In this document: one piece after another, positions 1 to 7,818 of the stretch
How the letters are laid out: each line of letters starts with the position of its first letter
How positions within the stretch are numbered: the stretch's first letter is position 1
DNA from: Mycobacterium sp. DL440
GTDB lineage: Bacteria > Actinomycetota > Actinomycetes > Mycobacteriales > Mycobacteriaceae
Direction of reading: 5' to 3'
Length of the DNA: 64,000 nt
Assembly (NCBI RefSeq): GCF_011745145.1
Contig: NZ_CP050191.1
Location: 4,357,327-4,421,326 of the forward strand
Translations under genes and position numbers: made by a program
Notes under the pieces: generated by a model
The model's database searches: none
Seen by the model: only the letters and a program-made list of their open reading frames with translations
What the model was told of the DNA's origin: nothing

Positions 1-1091
1 TAAAACCGCGGATGCTGTCCAACCAGCTGGGCGCGCACACTGTCCTTGCCGCCCTTCTTCACGGTTCCCAGCGTCCAGCAGTTCAGGTGACGTGCGGTCA
101 GGATTGCCAGTGCACGGTCGGTGTCCTCAGGGGCGACGACCGCGACCATCCCGATACCCATGTTGAGCGTCTTCTCCATCTCGGCACGCTCGACGCGGCC
201 GCGCTGGGCGATCATCTGGAACACGGGTGCCGGTGTCCACGTGCCGCGATCCAGTTCTGCGGTCAGTCCGTGGGGCACGACGCGCTCCAGGTTGCCCGCC
301 AATCCGCCACCGGTGACGTGGCAGAACGTGCGGACCTGTGTCTCGGCGGCCAGCGCCAGGCAGTCCTTGGCGTAGATGCGGGTCGGCTCCAGCAGCTCCT
401 CGCCGAGCGTGCGGCCGAATTCCTCGACGTGGCCGGCCAGGTTCATCCGGTCGATCTCCAGCAGCACCTTGCGGGCCAGCGAGTAGCCGTTGGAATGCAG
501 TCCGCTGGATGCCATGGCGATGATCACGTCGCCGGGTCGGACCCGGTCGGGACCGAGCACGTTGTCCGCTTCGACGATGCCGACGCCGGTCGCGGAGATG
601 TCATAGTGGTCGGGTTCCATCAGTCCGGGGTGTTCGGCCGTCTCGCCGCCCAGCAGGGCGCAGCCCGCCTGGACGCAACCCTCGGCGATACCGGACACGA
701 TCGCGCTGACCCGCTCCGGAACGGTGCGGCCGACAGCGATGTAGTCCTGCAGGAACAGCGGTTCGGCACCGCACACTACGAGGTCGTCGACCACCATGGC
801 GACCAGGTCCAGCCCGACGGTGTCGTGCTTGTCCATGGCCTGTGCCACGGCGAGCTTGGTGCCCACGCCGTCGGTCGAGGCGGCCAGCACCGGCTCGCGG
901 TACCCGCCCCGCAGGGCGAACAACCCGGCAAAGCCGCCCAGGCCACCCCTGACCTCCGGACGGGTCGCCTTCGCGGCGAGAGGTTTGAAGAGTTCGACGG
1001 CGCGGTCACCGGCTTCGATGTCCACTCCGGCCGAAGCGTAGGAAATGCTGCTGTGTTCGGCGATGCCGTGCTGTTCGGCGCCCTTAGTCAT
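1..1091 (-). CDS. purM: Phosphoribosylformylglycinamidine cyclo-ligase (AIR synthetase)
   Basis: PurM closes the imidazole ring, converting FGAM to AIR with ATP in the cytosolic de novo purine pathway. The frame reads from an ATG at 1091 and ends ...PRF, with the first two bases of the stop codon at 2-1, so only the last stop base lies outside the window (363 aa, full family length). Family hallmarks are visible: an N-terminal SYASAGVDIEAGDRAVELFK segment, the ASTDGVGTK loop, the VVDDLVVCGAEPLFLQDYIA stretch and a GGETAEHPGLM-type ATP loop. It lies 101 bp downstream of purF on the same strand, as in M. tuberculosis (Rv0808-Rv0809), so cotranscription is likely. Confidence 0.96.
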   Translation of the reverse strand, partial: MTKGAEQHGIAEHSSISYASAGVDIEAGDRAVELFKPLAAKATRPEVRGGLGGFAGLFALRGGYREPVLAASTDGVGTKLAVAQAMDKHDTVGLDLVAMVVDDLVVCGAEPLFLQDYIAVGRTVPERVSAIVSGIAEGCVQAGCALLGGETAEHPGLMEPDHYDISATGVGIVEADNVLGPDRVRPGDVIIAMASSGLHSNGYSLARKVLLEIDRMNLAGHVEEFGRTLGEELLEPTRIYAKDCLALAAETQVRTFCHVTGGGLAGNLERVVPHGLTAELDRGTWTPAPVFQMIAQRGRVERAEMEKTLNMGIGMVAVVAPEDTDRALAILTARHLNCWTLGTVKKGGKDSVRAQLVGQHPRF

Positions 1092-1156
1092 CGCAAGCAA
1101 GGCTACCGCCCCGCCATTGCACGGGTATAGCGCAGGAGGCGTTAAGGCCTCTTCAA

Positions 1157-1203
1157 GGCTGAGCCGTCAAGGACGCCACGACGGCTGAGCCGTCAAGGAC
1201 GCC
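1157..1203. repeat. Tandem 21-bp repeat at the purF 3' end
   Basis: GGCTGAGCCGTCAAGGACGCC occurs at 1157-1177 and again, identical, at 1183-1203, with a 26-nt period. The right copy contains the purF stop codon (1193-1195); the left copy carries the same stop triplet just beyond it. This looks like a small tandem duplication of the gene end in the purF-purM spacer. Confidence 0.85.
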
Positions 1204-2734
1204 TGAGCGCCGATGCGTTGTCGTTGTCGGGCTGCAGCGGGATACCGGTGCGCGCCGCGGTGGCCAGCATCTGCTCGACGACGTTCTTGCCCAGCGCGGT
1301 CTCGCCGGGCAGCTCGATCGGGTAGTTCCCGTCGAAGCAGGCCGAACACAGCCGGGTCGGGGGTTGTTCGGTGGCCGCGATCATGCCCTGCTGGGAGATG
1401 TAGCCCAGGCTGTCGGCTCCGATGGCGTGCCGTACCGCCTCCAGCATCTCGCCCTGGTGCTCGGCGGGTGCGGCGTTGGCGATCAACTCGGCCGGGGTGG
1501 CGAAGTCGATGCCGTAGAAGCAGGGCCAGCGCACCGGCGGCGAGGCGATCCGGACGTGGACCTCCAGCGCTCCGGCCTCGCGCAGCATCCTGACCAGTGC
1601 GCGCTGGGTGTTGCCGCGCACGATCGAATCGTCGACGACGATCAGCCGTTTGCCGCGGATCACTTCCCGCAGCGGGTTGAGCTTGAGCCGGATGCCCAGC
1701 TGCCGAATGGTCTGCGAGGGCTGGATGAACGTGCGGCCCACGTAGGCGTTCTTCATCAGGCCCTGGCCGAACGGGATCCCGGATTCCTGCGCGTAACCAA
1801 CAGCGGCCGGCGTTCCCGACTCGGGGACGCCGATCACCAGGTCCGCGTCGATCGGGTGCTCGCGGGCAAGCCGACGGCCGATGTCCACGCGCGTGGCATG
1901 CACAGAGCGGCCACCGATCACGCTGTCCGGGCGGGCCAGGTAGACGTACTCGAAGACGCAACCCTTGGGTTCGGGGTTGGCGAACCGGGTGGAGCGCACC
2001 CCGTCGGCGTCGATGGCCAGCAGCTCACCGGGTTCGATATCGCGGACGAACGAGGCGCCGACGATGTCGAGCGCGGCGGTCTCGGAGGCGACCACCCAGC
2101 CGCGGTCGAGCCGGCCCAACGCCAGTGGACGCACCCCGTGCGGGTCACGCGCGGCGTAGAGGGTGTTCTCATCCATGAAGGTCAGGCAGAAGGCGCCCCG
2201 CACGGTGGGCAGCAAATCCAGCGCGGCCTGCTCCAGGGTTGCGTCGGCGGCGCCGTGGGCCAGCAGTGCGCCCAGGATGTCGGAGTCCGTTGTGGCGGCG
2301 ATGGTGGCCGTCGACGATCTCGTGTCGATCAGCCCGGCTTCGCGGGCCCGGGCGGCCAGTTCGGCGGTGTTGACCAGGTTGCCGTTGTGGCCGAGTGCGA
2401 CGCCGGTGCCGACGGCGGTATTGCGGAACACCGGCTGGGCGTTCTCCCACGTGGTGGACCCGGTGGTGGAGTAACGGCAGTGCCCGACGGCGACATGGCC
2501 CGGCATCGCGGCCAGAGTCTGCTCGTCGAACACCTGGCTGACCAGACCGAGATCTTTGAACACCAGGATCTGCGAACCGTCGGAAACTGCGATGCCCGCG
2601 GCTTCCTGGCCACGGTGCTGCAACGCGTACAGGCCGTAGTAGGTGAGCTTGGCGACGTCTTCGCCCGGGGCCCAGACCCCGAATACACCGCACTCTTCGC
2701 GCGGTTCGTTCTCGTCGAGTTGCTGACCAGTCAC
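1193..2734 (-). CDS. purF: Amidophosphoribosyltransferase
   Basis: PurF catalyses the committed step of purine synthesis: PRPP plus glutamine to 5-phosphoribosylamine. With the GTG at 2734 the protein is 513 aa. A short propeptide ends at REE|CGVFGVWAPGED, so Cys15 would become the N-terminal nucleophile of the glutamine amidohydrolase domain. The C-terminal half is a type I phosphoribosyltransferase with the PRPP loop VVDDSIVRGNTQR. Cysteines in CVFEYVYLA, PCFYGID and CSACFDG fit the Bacillus-type Fe-S enzyme. The open frame runs upstream to about 3106, but that part lacks family similarity and the GTG follows a GGGAG sequence. It is divergent from the membrane protein starting at 2946. Confidence 0.96.
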   Translation of the reverse strand: MTGQQLDENEPREECGVFGVWAPGEDVAKLTYYGLYALQHRGQEAAGIAVSDGSQILVFKDLGLVSQVFDEQTLAAMPGHVAVGHCRYSTTGSTTWENAQPVFRNTAVGTGVALGHNGNLVNTAELAARAREAGLIDTRSSTATIAATTDSDILGALLAHGAADATLEQAALDLLPTVRGAFCLTFMDENTLYAARDPHGVRPLALGRLDRGWVVASETAALDIVGASFVRDIEPGELLAIDADGVRSTRFANPEPKGCVFEYVYLARPDSVIGGRSVHATRVDIGRRLAREHPIDADLVIGVPESGTPAAVGYAQESGIPFGQGLMKNAYVGRTFIQPSQTIRQLGIRLKLNPLREVIRGKRLIVVDDSIVRGNTQRALVRMLREAGALEVHVRIASPPVRWPCFYGIDFATPAELIANAAPAEHQGEMLEAVRHAIGADSLGYISQQGMIAATEQPPTRLCSACFDGNYPIELPGETALGKNVVEQMLATAARTGIPLQPDNDNASALRRP

Positions 2735-2945
2735 GATAGGGCTGCTCCCGGGGCGGCGGTTGGTGACATAACCGAGTCTACGGTCCAGGTGGGCCAAGGA
2801 AAGAATCGAATGGCCGCTCTGGCTCCGGCATTTACAACAGCGGACGGCATGATCGCGATTCCCGCGCCGCTGCCCGGTGGTGTGGCCGGCCACACCCGAA
2901 TCCGTCGGGATAACCCCATCGACCCACCACATGCCAACGGCAAGG

Positions 2946-4298
2946 ATGGTTTTCGTGACGCGCCACCTCTCGGAGAAACCGACAACCGAACCCCTCGATT
3001 CCGACGCGGCGACTGGGCGGCAAACGTGGCCGGAGGTGACGAAGATCGCATTCCGGTTCTGCTTCCTGTACTTCGGCCTGTTCTGTCTGTTGTTCGCGCA
3101 GATCACCTTTACCTTCCTGGGGGTTGTCAGCCGCTGGCTGCCGGAGCAGGCGGTGATGTGGCAGATGACTGTGCTGGACCCGGTGCTGCGCTGGGTCGGC
3201 AGCCATGTCTTCGGCGTCGAGGCGGCGCTGCATCAGGACTCGGGCAGCGGGGACCAGGCCGCGATCTGGGTGATGACCTTCTGCCTGCTCGCGTTTTCGG
3301 TCGTCGGCACTGCGGTGTGGTCGTGGGTGGACCGGCAGCGGCAGGACTACTCGAGGCTGTGGGCCTGGTTCCTGACGTTTGTGCGGCTGTGTGTGGCCGG
3401 TCAGATGCTGTTCTACGGATTCGCCAAGCTGATCCCGACACAGATGCCGGCTCCGCCGCTGGCGGCTCTGCTGCGCCCGTACGGCGACTTCAGCCCGGCC
3501 TCGGTGCTGTGGCTGCAGGTCGGTAGCTCCTATCCGTACGAGATGACGCTGGGTGCGGTCGAGGTTCTCGCCGGGCTGCTGTTGTTCCTGCCGCGGACCG
3601 CGACGCTGGGCGCGTTGCTCGGGGTGGCCAGCATGGTGCAGGTGTTCCTGCTGAACATGACCTTCGACGTGCCGGTGAAGATTCTGTCCGGACATCTGCT
3701 GTTGATGGGTCTGATCCTGCTGGCCCCGCAAGGCCGGCGGCTGGCCGACTTCCTGGTGCTGCAGCGCAACACCGAACCAGCCGTGCAACCCGAACTGTTC
3801 GCCGGTGCCCGGGCCAACAGCATCGCGACGCGGTTCCAGGCCGTACTCGGCATCTGGATGGTGGTCGGCTGTCTGCTGACCGGCTGGCAGAGCTGGAGCG
3901 AGTACGGCGGTGGCCGCGCCAAACCCGAGTTGTACGGGATCTGGACGGTGAGCCGGTTCGATGTCGACGGCAGGACGGCACCCCCGCTGACCACCGATCA
4001 ATACCGTTGGCAGCGAGTCGTTTTCGATTTGCCCGAGGTGCTGACCTATCAGCAGATGAACGGCGAATTGGTGGATGCCCCGGTCGAGGTCGACGGGGAT
4101 CGGCTGACGGTGTCGGGACCGGACGGCTCACCTCTGGCCAACCTGACCGCATCGCGACCGTCACCGCAGGAATTGCAGCTCACCGGTGAGTTGTCCGGCC
4201 GGAGCGTCATGATCCGGCTGGACCGGATGGATCTCCACCAGTTCACTTTGCGTAACCGGGGCTTCCACTGGGTGCAGGAGTACCCGTACTTCAGGTGA
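2946..4298 (+). CDS. DoxX-like integral membrane protein
   Basis: Conserved mycobacterial-type membrane protein of about 450 aa. After a short hydrophilic N-terminus come several membrane segments (FRFCFLYFGLFCLLFAQITF, then FCLLAFSVVGTAVW and others). A DoxX-like core contains LCVAGQMLFYGFAKLIPTQM and TLGAVEVLAGLLLFLPRTA. The last 150 residues are mostly soluble and end in a beta-rich stretch (DRLTVSGPDGSPLANL) that probably lies outside the membrane. Start choice is uncertain: the ATG at 2946 or the in-frame GTG at 2955, since the upstream extension to 2877 is not hydrophobic. It is divergent from purF and convergent with the SCP-fold gene, one base apart. Function unknown; terminal-oxidase or redox association is only a family-level guess. 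Confidence 0.75.
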   Translation: MVFVTRHLSEKPTTEPLDSDAATGRQTWPEVTKIAFRFCFLYFGLFCLLFAQITFTFLGVVSRWLPEQAVMWQMTVLDPVLRWVGSHVFGVEAALHQDSGSGDQAAIWVMTFCLLAFSVVGTAVWSWVDRQRQDYSRLWAWFLTFVRLCVAGQMLFYGFAKLIPTQMPAPPLAALLRPYGDFSPASVLWLQVGSSYPYEMTLGAVEVLAGLLLFLPRTATLGALLGVASMVQVFLLNMTFDVPVKILSGHLLLMGLILLAPQGRRLADFLVLQRNTEPAVQPELFAGARANSIATRFQAVLGIWMVVGCLLTGWQSWSEYGGGRAKPELYGIWTVSRFDVDGRTAPPLTTDQYRWQRVVFDLPEVLTYQQMNGELVDAPVEVDGDRLTVSGPDGSPLANLTASRPSPQELQLTGELSGRSVMIRLDRMDLHQFTLRNRGFHWVQEYPYFR

Positions 4299-4299
4299 A

Positions 4300-4695
4300 T
4301 CAGTGAGGTCGGTCCGCCAACGGCACCAGCGGCAACCACCGCGCCAGTTCACCGGCCCGCGATCCCGACATCTGCACCGCGGAACCGGCTGCGTCGAGAT
4401 CGAGCAGTCCGGTGGCCAGCAGCAGCCAGGTCCGCGGGTCGGTTTCCACCACGTTGGGCGGATTGCCGCGGGTGTGCCGCGGCCCGGCGATGCACTGCAC
4501 CGCGACGAAGGGGGGCACCCGCACCTCGACGCTGGCACCCGGGGCCATCGCCGCCAGGGTGCGCGCGGTCAGCCGGACCGCCTCGGCAAGTTCGGTGCGG
4601 GCGGGTTTCGGATGGCTGGGTGCGCGCAACCAGTCGGCCACGACGGCGACCGCCGCCCTGGTCTTTTGCGGATCAACACTGCCTCGCGGGGCCAT
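4300..4695 (-). CDS. Sterol-carrier-protein-fold small protein (Rv0807 / MSMEG_5817 type)
   Basis: A 131-residue protein starting at the ATG at 4695 (MAPRGSVDPQKTRAAVAVVA). Its composition and order (basic N-terminal helix, a VEVRVPPFVAVQCI strand region, then an ETDPRTWLLLATG segment) match the bacterial SCP-2-like family to which Rv0807 belongs. The M. smegmatis member MSMEG_5817 is known to have an SCP-like fold and to matter for survival in macrophages. Here it sits back to back with an MceA-type gene, only 18 bp separating the starts, so the two probably share a regulatory region. A lipid-binding role in concert with the Mce protein is inference. An ATG further upstream is in frame but would overlap the mce start. 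Confidence 0.8.
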   Translation of the reverse strand: MAPRGSVDPQKTRAAVAVVADWLRAPSHPKPARTELAEAVRLTARTLAAMAPGASVEVRVPPFVAVQCIAGPRHTRGNPPNVVETDPRTWLLLATGLLDLDAAGSAVQMSGSRAGELARWLPLVPLADRPH

Positions 4696-4713
4696 GCCAT
4701 AGAGTCTCGCAAA

Positions 4714-5919
4714 GTGTTTGCCGATCACCGAAATCCGCCGTACCGCATGGCCGGTGCAGTGTTTCTGGCGATCATTGCGCTGATCCTGGGGTTGATCGTG
4801 GCGCAGTTCCGGGGCACTTTCGAACCCAAGGCTCCGCTGATGCTGCTGGCCTCACGCGCAGGCCTGGTCCTCGATCCGGGTTCGAAGGTGACCTTCAACG
4901 GGGTTCCGATCGGCCGGGTGGGCGCGGTGAGCGCCGACTCTGATCCGGTCCGGGCTCTGGTACGTCTCGACATCAACCCGAAGTACCTGGACCTGCTGCC
5001 GGCCAACGTGCAGACCTCGATCCAGGCAACCACCGTGTTCGGCAACAAGTACGTGGCCTTCACATCACCGGAACATCCGAGCCCACAACGGGTTTCGAGT
5101 TCCACCCCGCTCGACGTCACGGCAGTCACCACCGAGTTCAACACGTTGTTCGAGACGATCACCGCGATCACCGAACAGGTCGACCCGATCAAGCTGAACC
5201 AAACCCTGTCCGCCACCGCCCAGGCGTTGTCCGGGCTGGGCAGTGCTTTCGGACAGTCGCTGGCCGACGGCAACACCATCCTCGACGATGTGAACCCGCG
5301 CATGCCTGCGCTGCGCCACGACATCGCCGCGCTGGCCGATCTCGGCGAACGCTATGCGGCGGCCGGACCTGACCTGTTCGACGGCCTCGCCAACGCCGTG
5401 AGCAGCGCCGCCACGTTCAACTCCCAACGCGGTCACCTCGACGCCGCGCTGGTCGCGGCGATCGGTTTCGCCGGAACCGGTTCCGACATCCTCGAGCGCG
5501 GTGGCCCGTATCTGCAGCGCGGGGCGCAGGATCTGATCCCGACGTCGACGCTGTTCGACAAGTACCAGGGGCAGTTGTTCTGCACTATCCGCAACTACCA
5601 CGACGTCGCGCCCGCCTTCTATGCGACGTTCGGCGGCGACAACGGATATTCCTTCGAAAGCACGGGGACCTTGTCGAGCATCGGTGTGGGCAACACCTAC
5701 GTGTACCCGGACAACCTGCCCCGGGTGAACGCCAAGGGCGGGCCCGAGGGTAAGCCCGGCTGCTGGAAGCCGATCACCGCCGACCTGTGGCCTGCGCCGT
5801 ATCTGGTGATGGACACCGGGCTGTCGATCGCGCCGTACAACCACGTCGAGCTGGGCTCGCCGATCTTCGTCGACTACGTCTGGGGGCGGCAGATCGGTGA
5901 GCCCACGATCAATCCGTGA
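4714..5919 (+). CDS. Orphan MCE-family protein, MceA type
   Basis: Mce proteins are cell-envelope lipid-import components. The GTG at 4714 gives 401 aa starting FADHRNPPYRMAGAVF, close to the RVPPYKLAG entry of MceA proteins. One membrane anchor follows (AVFLAIIALILGLIVAQF), then the MlaD/MCE domain with ASRAGLVLDPGSKVTFNGVP and GRVGAVSAD. The helical region follows (AITEQVDPIKLNQTLSATAQ, ALADLGERYAAAGPDLFDGL). The C-terminal MceA-like part contains FCTIRNYHDVAPAFYATFGG and PYNHVELGSPIFVDYVWG. It is shorter than typical MceA (about 430-450 aa), and no yrbE or mceB-F genes surround it, so it is an orphan member. It probably docks on another Mce system or works alone with the neighbouring SCP-fold protein. 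Confidence 0.88.
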   Translation: MFADHRNPPYRMAGAVFLAIIALILGLIVAQFRGTFEPKAPLMLLASRAGLVLDPGSKVTFNGVPIGRVGAVSADSDPVRALVRLDINPKYLDLLPANVQTSIQATTVFGNKYVAFTSPEHPSPQRVSSSTPLDVTAVTTEFNTLFETITAITEQVDPIKLNQTLSATAQALSGLGSAFGQSLADGNTILDDVNPRMPALRHDIAALADLGERYAAAGPDLFDGLANAVSSAATFNSQRGHLDAALVAAIGFAGTGSDILERGGPYLQRGAQDLIPTSTLFDKYQGQLFCTIRNYHDVAPAFYATFGGDNGYSFESTGTLSSIGVGNTYVYPDNLPRVNAKGGPEGKPGCWKPITADLWPAPYLVMDTGLSIAPYNHVELGSPIFVDYVWGRQIGEPTINP

Positions 5920-5975
5920 CCGCTCTACGATCTTGACCCAGAGGATTCGGGCGAGAGGGGACTTTGTGAACGGTA

Positions 5976-7247
5976 GTGCGGATGCCTAAACGCGCAGTAT
6001 CGGCGAGCCCGGAGTCGCCCGCAGCCTGGCCGCCCGCCCTGCCCGCGTGGCGCGCCATCGGCCTGTCCCTCGCACCGATCGGCGCCGCGATCTTCAACGG
6101 GGTGGCTGGCTTGTGCGCTACGGCGATCGCGGCGGTATTGGTCTTCGCGTTCGCCCGCCTGCACCGGTACGCGCCGCAGGCGGTGTCGACTGGCGACCTC
6201 GTCGCCGCCACCGTCGGTCCGGCGGCCGGGCGGTTCACCAGCCTCGTCCAGCTGGCGGCATATGCGTTGTTGGGTGTGGGCGCCGCCCTGACGCTCGCGC
6301 TGCAACCGTTGACTGGCGCACCCGACCTGGAGACGGCGCTGGCCGGCTGGTGGTGGCCCGGTTGGTCGGTGGCCGTGGTGGTCATCGCCGGTGCGGTGGT
6401 GGCCTACCTGCCCACCCGGGCGGTGGGTGCGACGGCCGGCGTGCTGGCCGGCGTGGGCCTGTTGGTCTTCTTCTATCTGGCACTGGCGATCTTGGCTCGG
6501 GTGGCAGCGGGCACACCGCCGATGATGATGGGCGGCTCCCATGTCGATTCGGTCCTGCTGGCCACGGCGGCGGCCATACCGCTCGGCCTCGGCCTGGTTG
6601 GTTTCGAGGCTGCGACGGTGGTGAGTGGCCGCCTGGAGTCGGTGGCGCGACCGGTGGGCACCGCGGTGGGGATCACCGCGCTGGGCGCGGCGACGCTGTT
6701 GGTGGCCGCAAATGTGGGCGCGACGGGTGGTTTTCACAACACCGCGGTGAATCTTTCACTGATCATCTCGCAGTTCTTCGCCGATGCCGGGTACTACTGG
6801 TTCACCACCGGGGCGTTGTGCCTGGGCTCGGCCGCATTGCTGGCCCTGATGTGGGCGGCAACCCGGGTCGCGGGGCGACTGTTCGGCGCCGGCCCGGAGG
6901 TGGCGCTACTGGTTCCTGCGGTGATGTGCGTGCTGGCCTTGGCGTTCTCCCGGTTCCAGGATTACCTCGGCAGGCTGCAGATGGCGGTCCCCGCGCTGCT
7001 CCTTCTGGTGGTCTATGTGCTTGTCACCGAAGCCAATTCGCGTATCGAGGGTTCGGCTGCGGCACAGCAGACACCGCGGCTCATCCTGGTCGTGGTGGGG
7101 GTCGGTGTGGTGTTGATCCCATTGCGGGTCACCGATTTCTCGATGCCCGCGTTGTGGCCCCTGGTCGTCACGGCCGCGATCCTCGCGGTGGCAGCGCTGC
7201 TGGCGCGGCTTGGTAGGCCAGTGCAGCCAGCGCGCCCGCCTCATTGA
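5976..7247 (+). CDS. APC-superfamily-like permease
   Basis: A strongly hydrophobic 423-residue protein with about 11-12 predicted membrane segments. The first (WRAIGLSLAPIGAAIFNGVA) resembles the glycine-rich opening helix of amino acid/polyamine/organocation permeases. Others include LVFFYLALAILARVAA, ALCLGSAALLALMWAATRVA and LLLLVVYVLVTEANSR. The start is set at GTG 5976, about 15 nt after a GAGAGGGGA ribosome-binding stretch at 5951-5959; an internal ATG at 5982 is the alternative. It is downstream of the mce-like gene on the same strand with 56 bp between. The 3' end runs 80 nt into the oppositely oriented CPBP protease gene. Substrate unknown. Confidence 0.75.
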   Translation: MRMPKRAVSASPESPAAWPPALPAWRAIGLSLAPIGAAIFNGVAGLCATAIAAVLVFAFARLHRYAPQAVSTGDLVAATVGPAAGRFTSLVQLAAYALLGVGAALTLALQPLTGAPDLETALAGWWWPGWSVAVVVIAGAVVAYLPTRAVGATAGVLAGVGLLVFFYLALAILARVAAGTPPMMMGGSHVDSVLLATAAAIPLGLGLVGFEAATVVSGRLESVARPVGTAVGITALGAATLLVAANVGATGGFHNTAVNLSLIISQFFADAGYYWFTTGALCLGSAALLALMWAATRVAGRLFGAGPEVALLVPAVMCVLALAFSRFQDYLGRLQMAVPALLLLVVYVLVTEANSRIEGSAAAQQTPRLILVVVGVGVVLIPLRVTDFSMPALWPLVVTAAILAVAALLARLGRPVQPARPPH

Positions 7248-7818
7248 TCGCCAGGTGCGCCAGCATCGGCGCGGCCAGACTCGCCGATCGCTGCGCGAGC
7301 CAGCCGAACACCCACCCGGCTACCCCGGTGACCAGCACGGTCGGAATCACGGGTTGGCCTGCGGCGCGGGCGTCGGCAATGTGTGACAGCCCGAAGGAGG
7401 TGGCCTGCAGTACCTGACCGCCGGCCGGACCGAACGCTTCCGCGCCGACCTTGCCCAGTGCACCGCGGAAGGCGGCCTCCTCCGGCCAGACGGTCCCGAG
7501 CGGGATCCGCAGCGCCAGCCAGCTGCCGGGCGCTGCGGGCAGGACCTTTTCGCGCATCCCGGCGCGGACGATCGGCACCGCCGAGGTCGCCGCCACACCG
7601 GCGCTCACCGCCGTCGCGGCCGCAGCGCCCAGCCGCACACCCGACCACAACGCCGGTGGCCGCAGACCCGGCCGTGCCCCGGTTCCGAGCAGCAGTGCAC
7701 TGCCGAGGGCCGCCCGCACCAGCGGCTGCCACCGGGCCGGCAACCTCGGATCAACGAGGCCGTTCCACGTCACCAGACCCGCCGCCAGCGCCACGGCGCG
7801 AATCCGGCCGGGCGCCAT
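7168..7818 (-). CDS. CPBP (CAAX-like) intramembrane metalloprotease family protein
   Basis: A 216-residue membrane protein with all three signature motifs of the CPBP/Abi family: EEAAFR (motif 1, in WPEEAAFRGALG), FGLSHI (motif 2) and HLAINE (motif 3). The glutamates and histidines of these motifs form the metal site in the Rce1-type fold. Position and size correspond to Rv0804, next to purL. The start ATG at 7818 shares its A with the TGA stop of the upstream hydrolase gene (TGATG), so translation is coupled. The last 80 nt are antisense to the permease 3' end. The substrate is unknown; the family includes prenyl-protein proteases, bacteriocin-immunity proteins and uncharacterised envelope proteins. 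Confidence 0.85.
   Translation of the reverse strand: MAPGRIRAVALAAGLVTWNGLVDPRLPARWQPLVRAALGSALLLGTGARPGLRPPALWSGVRLGAAAATAVSAGVAATSAVPIVRAGMREKVLPAAPGSWLALRIPLGTVWPEEAAFRGALGKVGAEAFGPAGGQVLQATSFGLSHIADARAAGQPVIPTVLVTGVAGWVFGWLAQRSASLAAPMLAHLAINEAGALAALAYQAAPAALPPRGSRP

Noticed and set aside
1364..3526. A 720-codon plus-strand open frame across purF and the DoxX-like gene
   Set aside because: It is antisense to purF, has low-complexity Gly/Arg/Asp composition typical of G+C-rich third-position shadows, and no recognisable domain.
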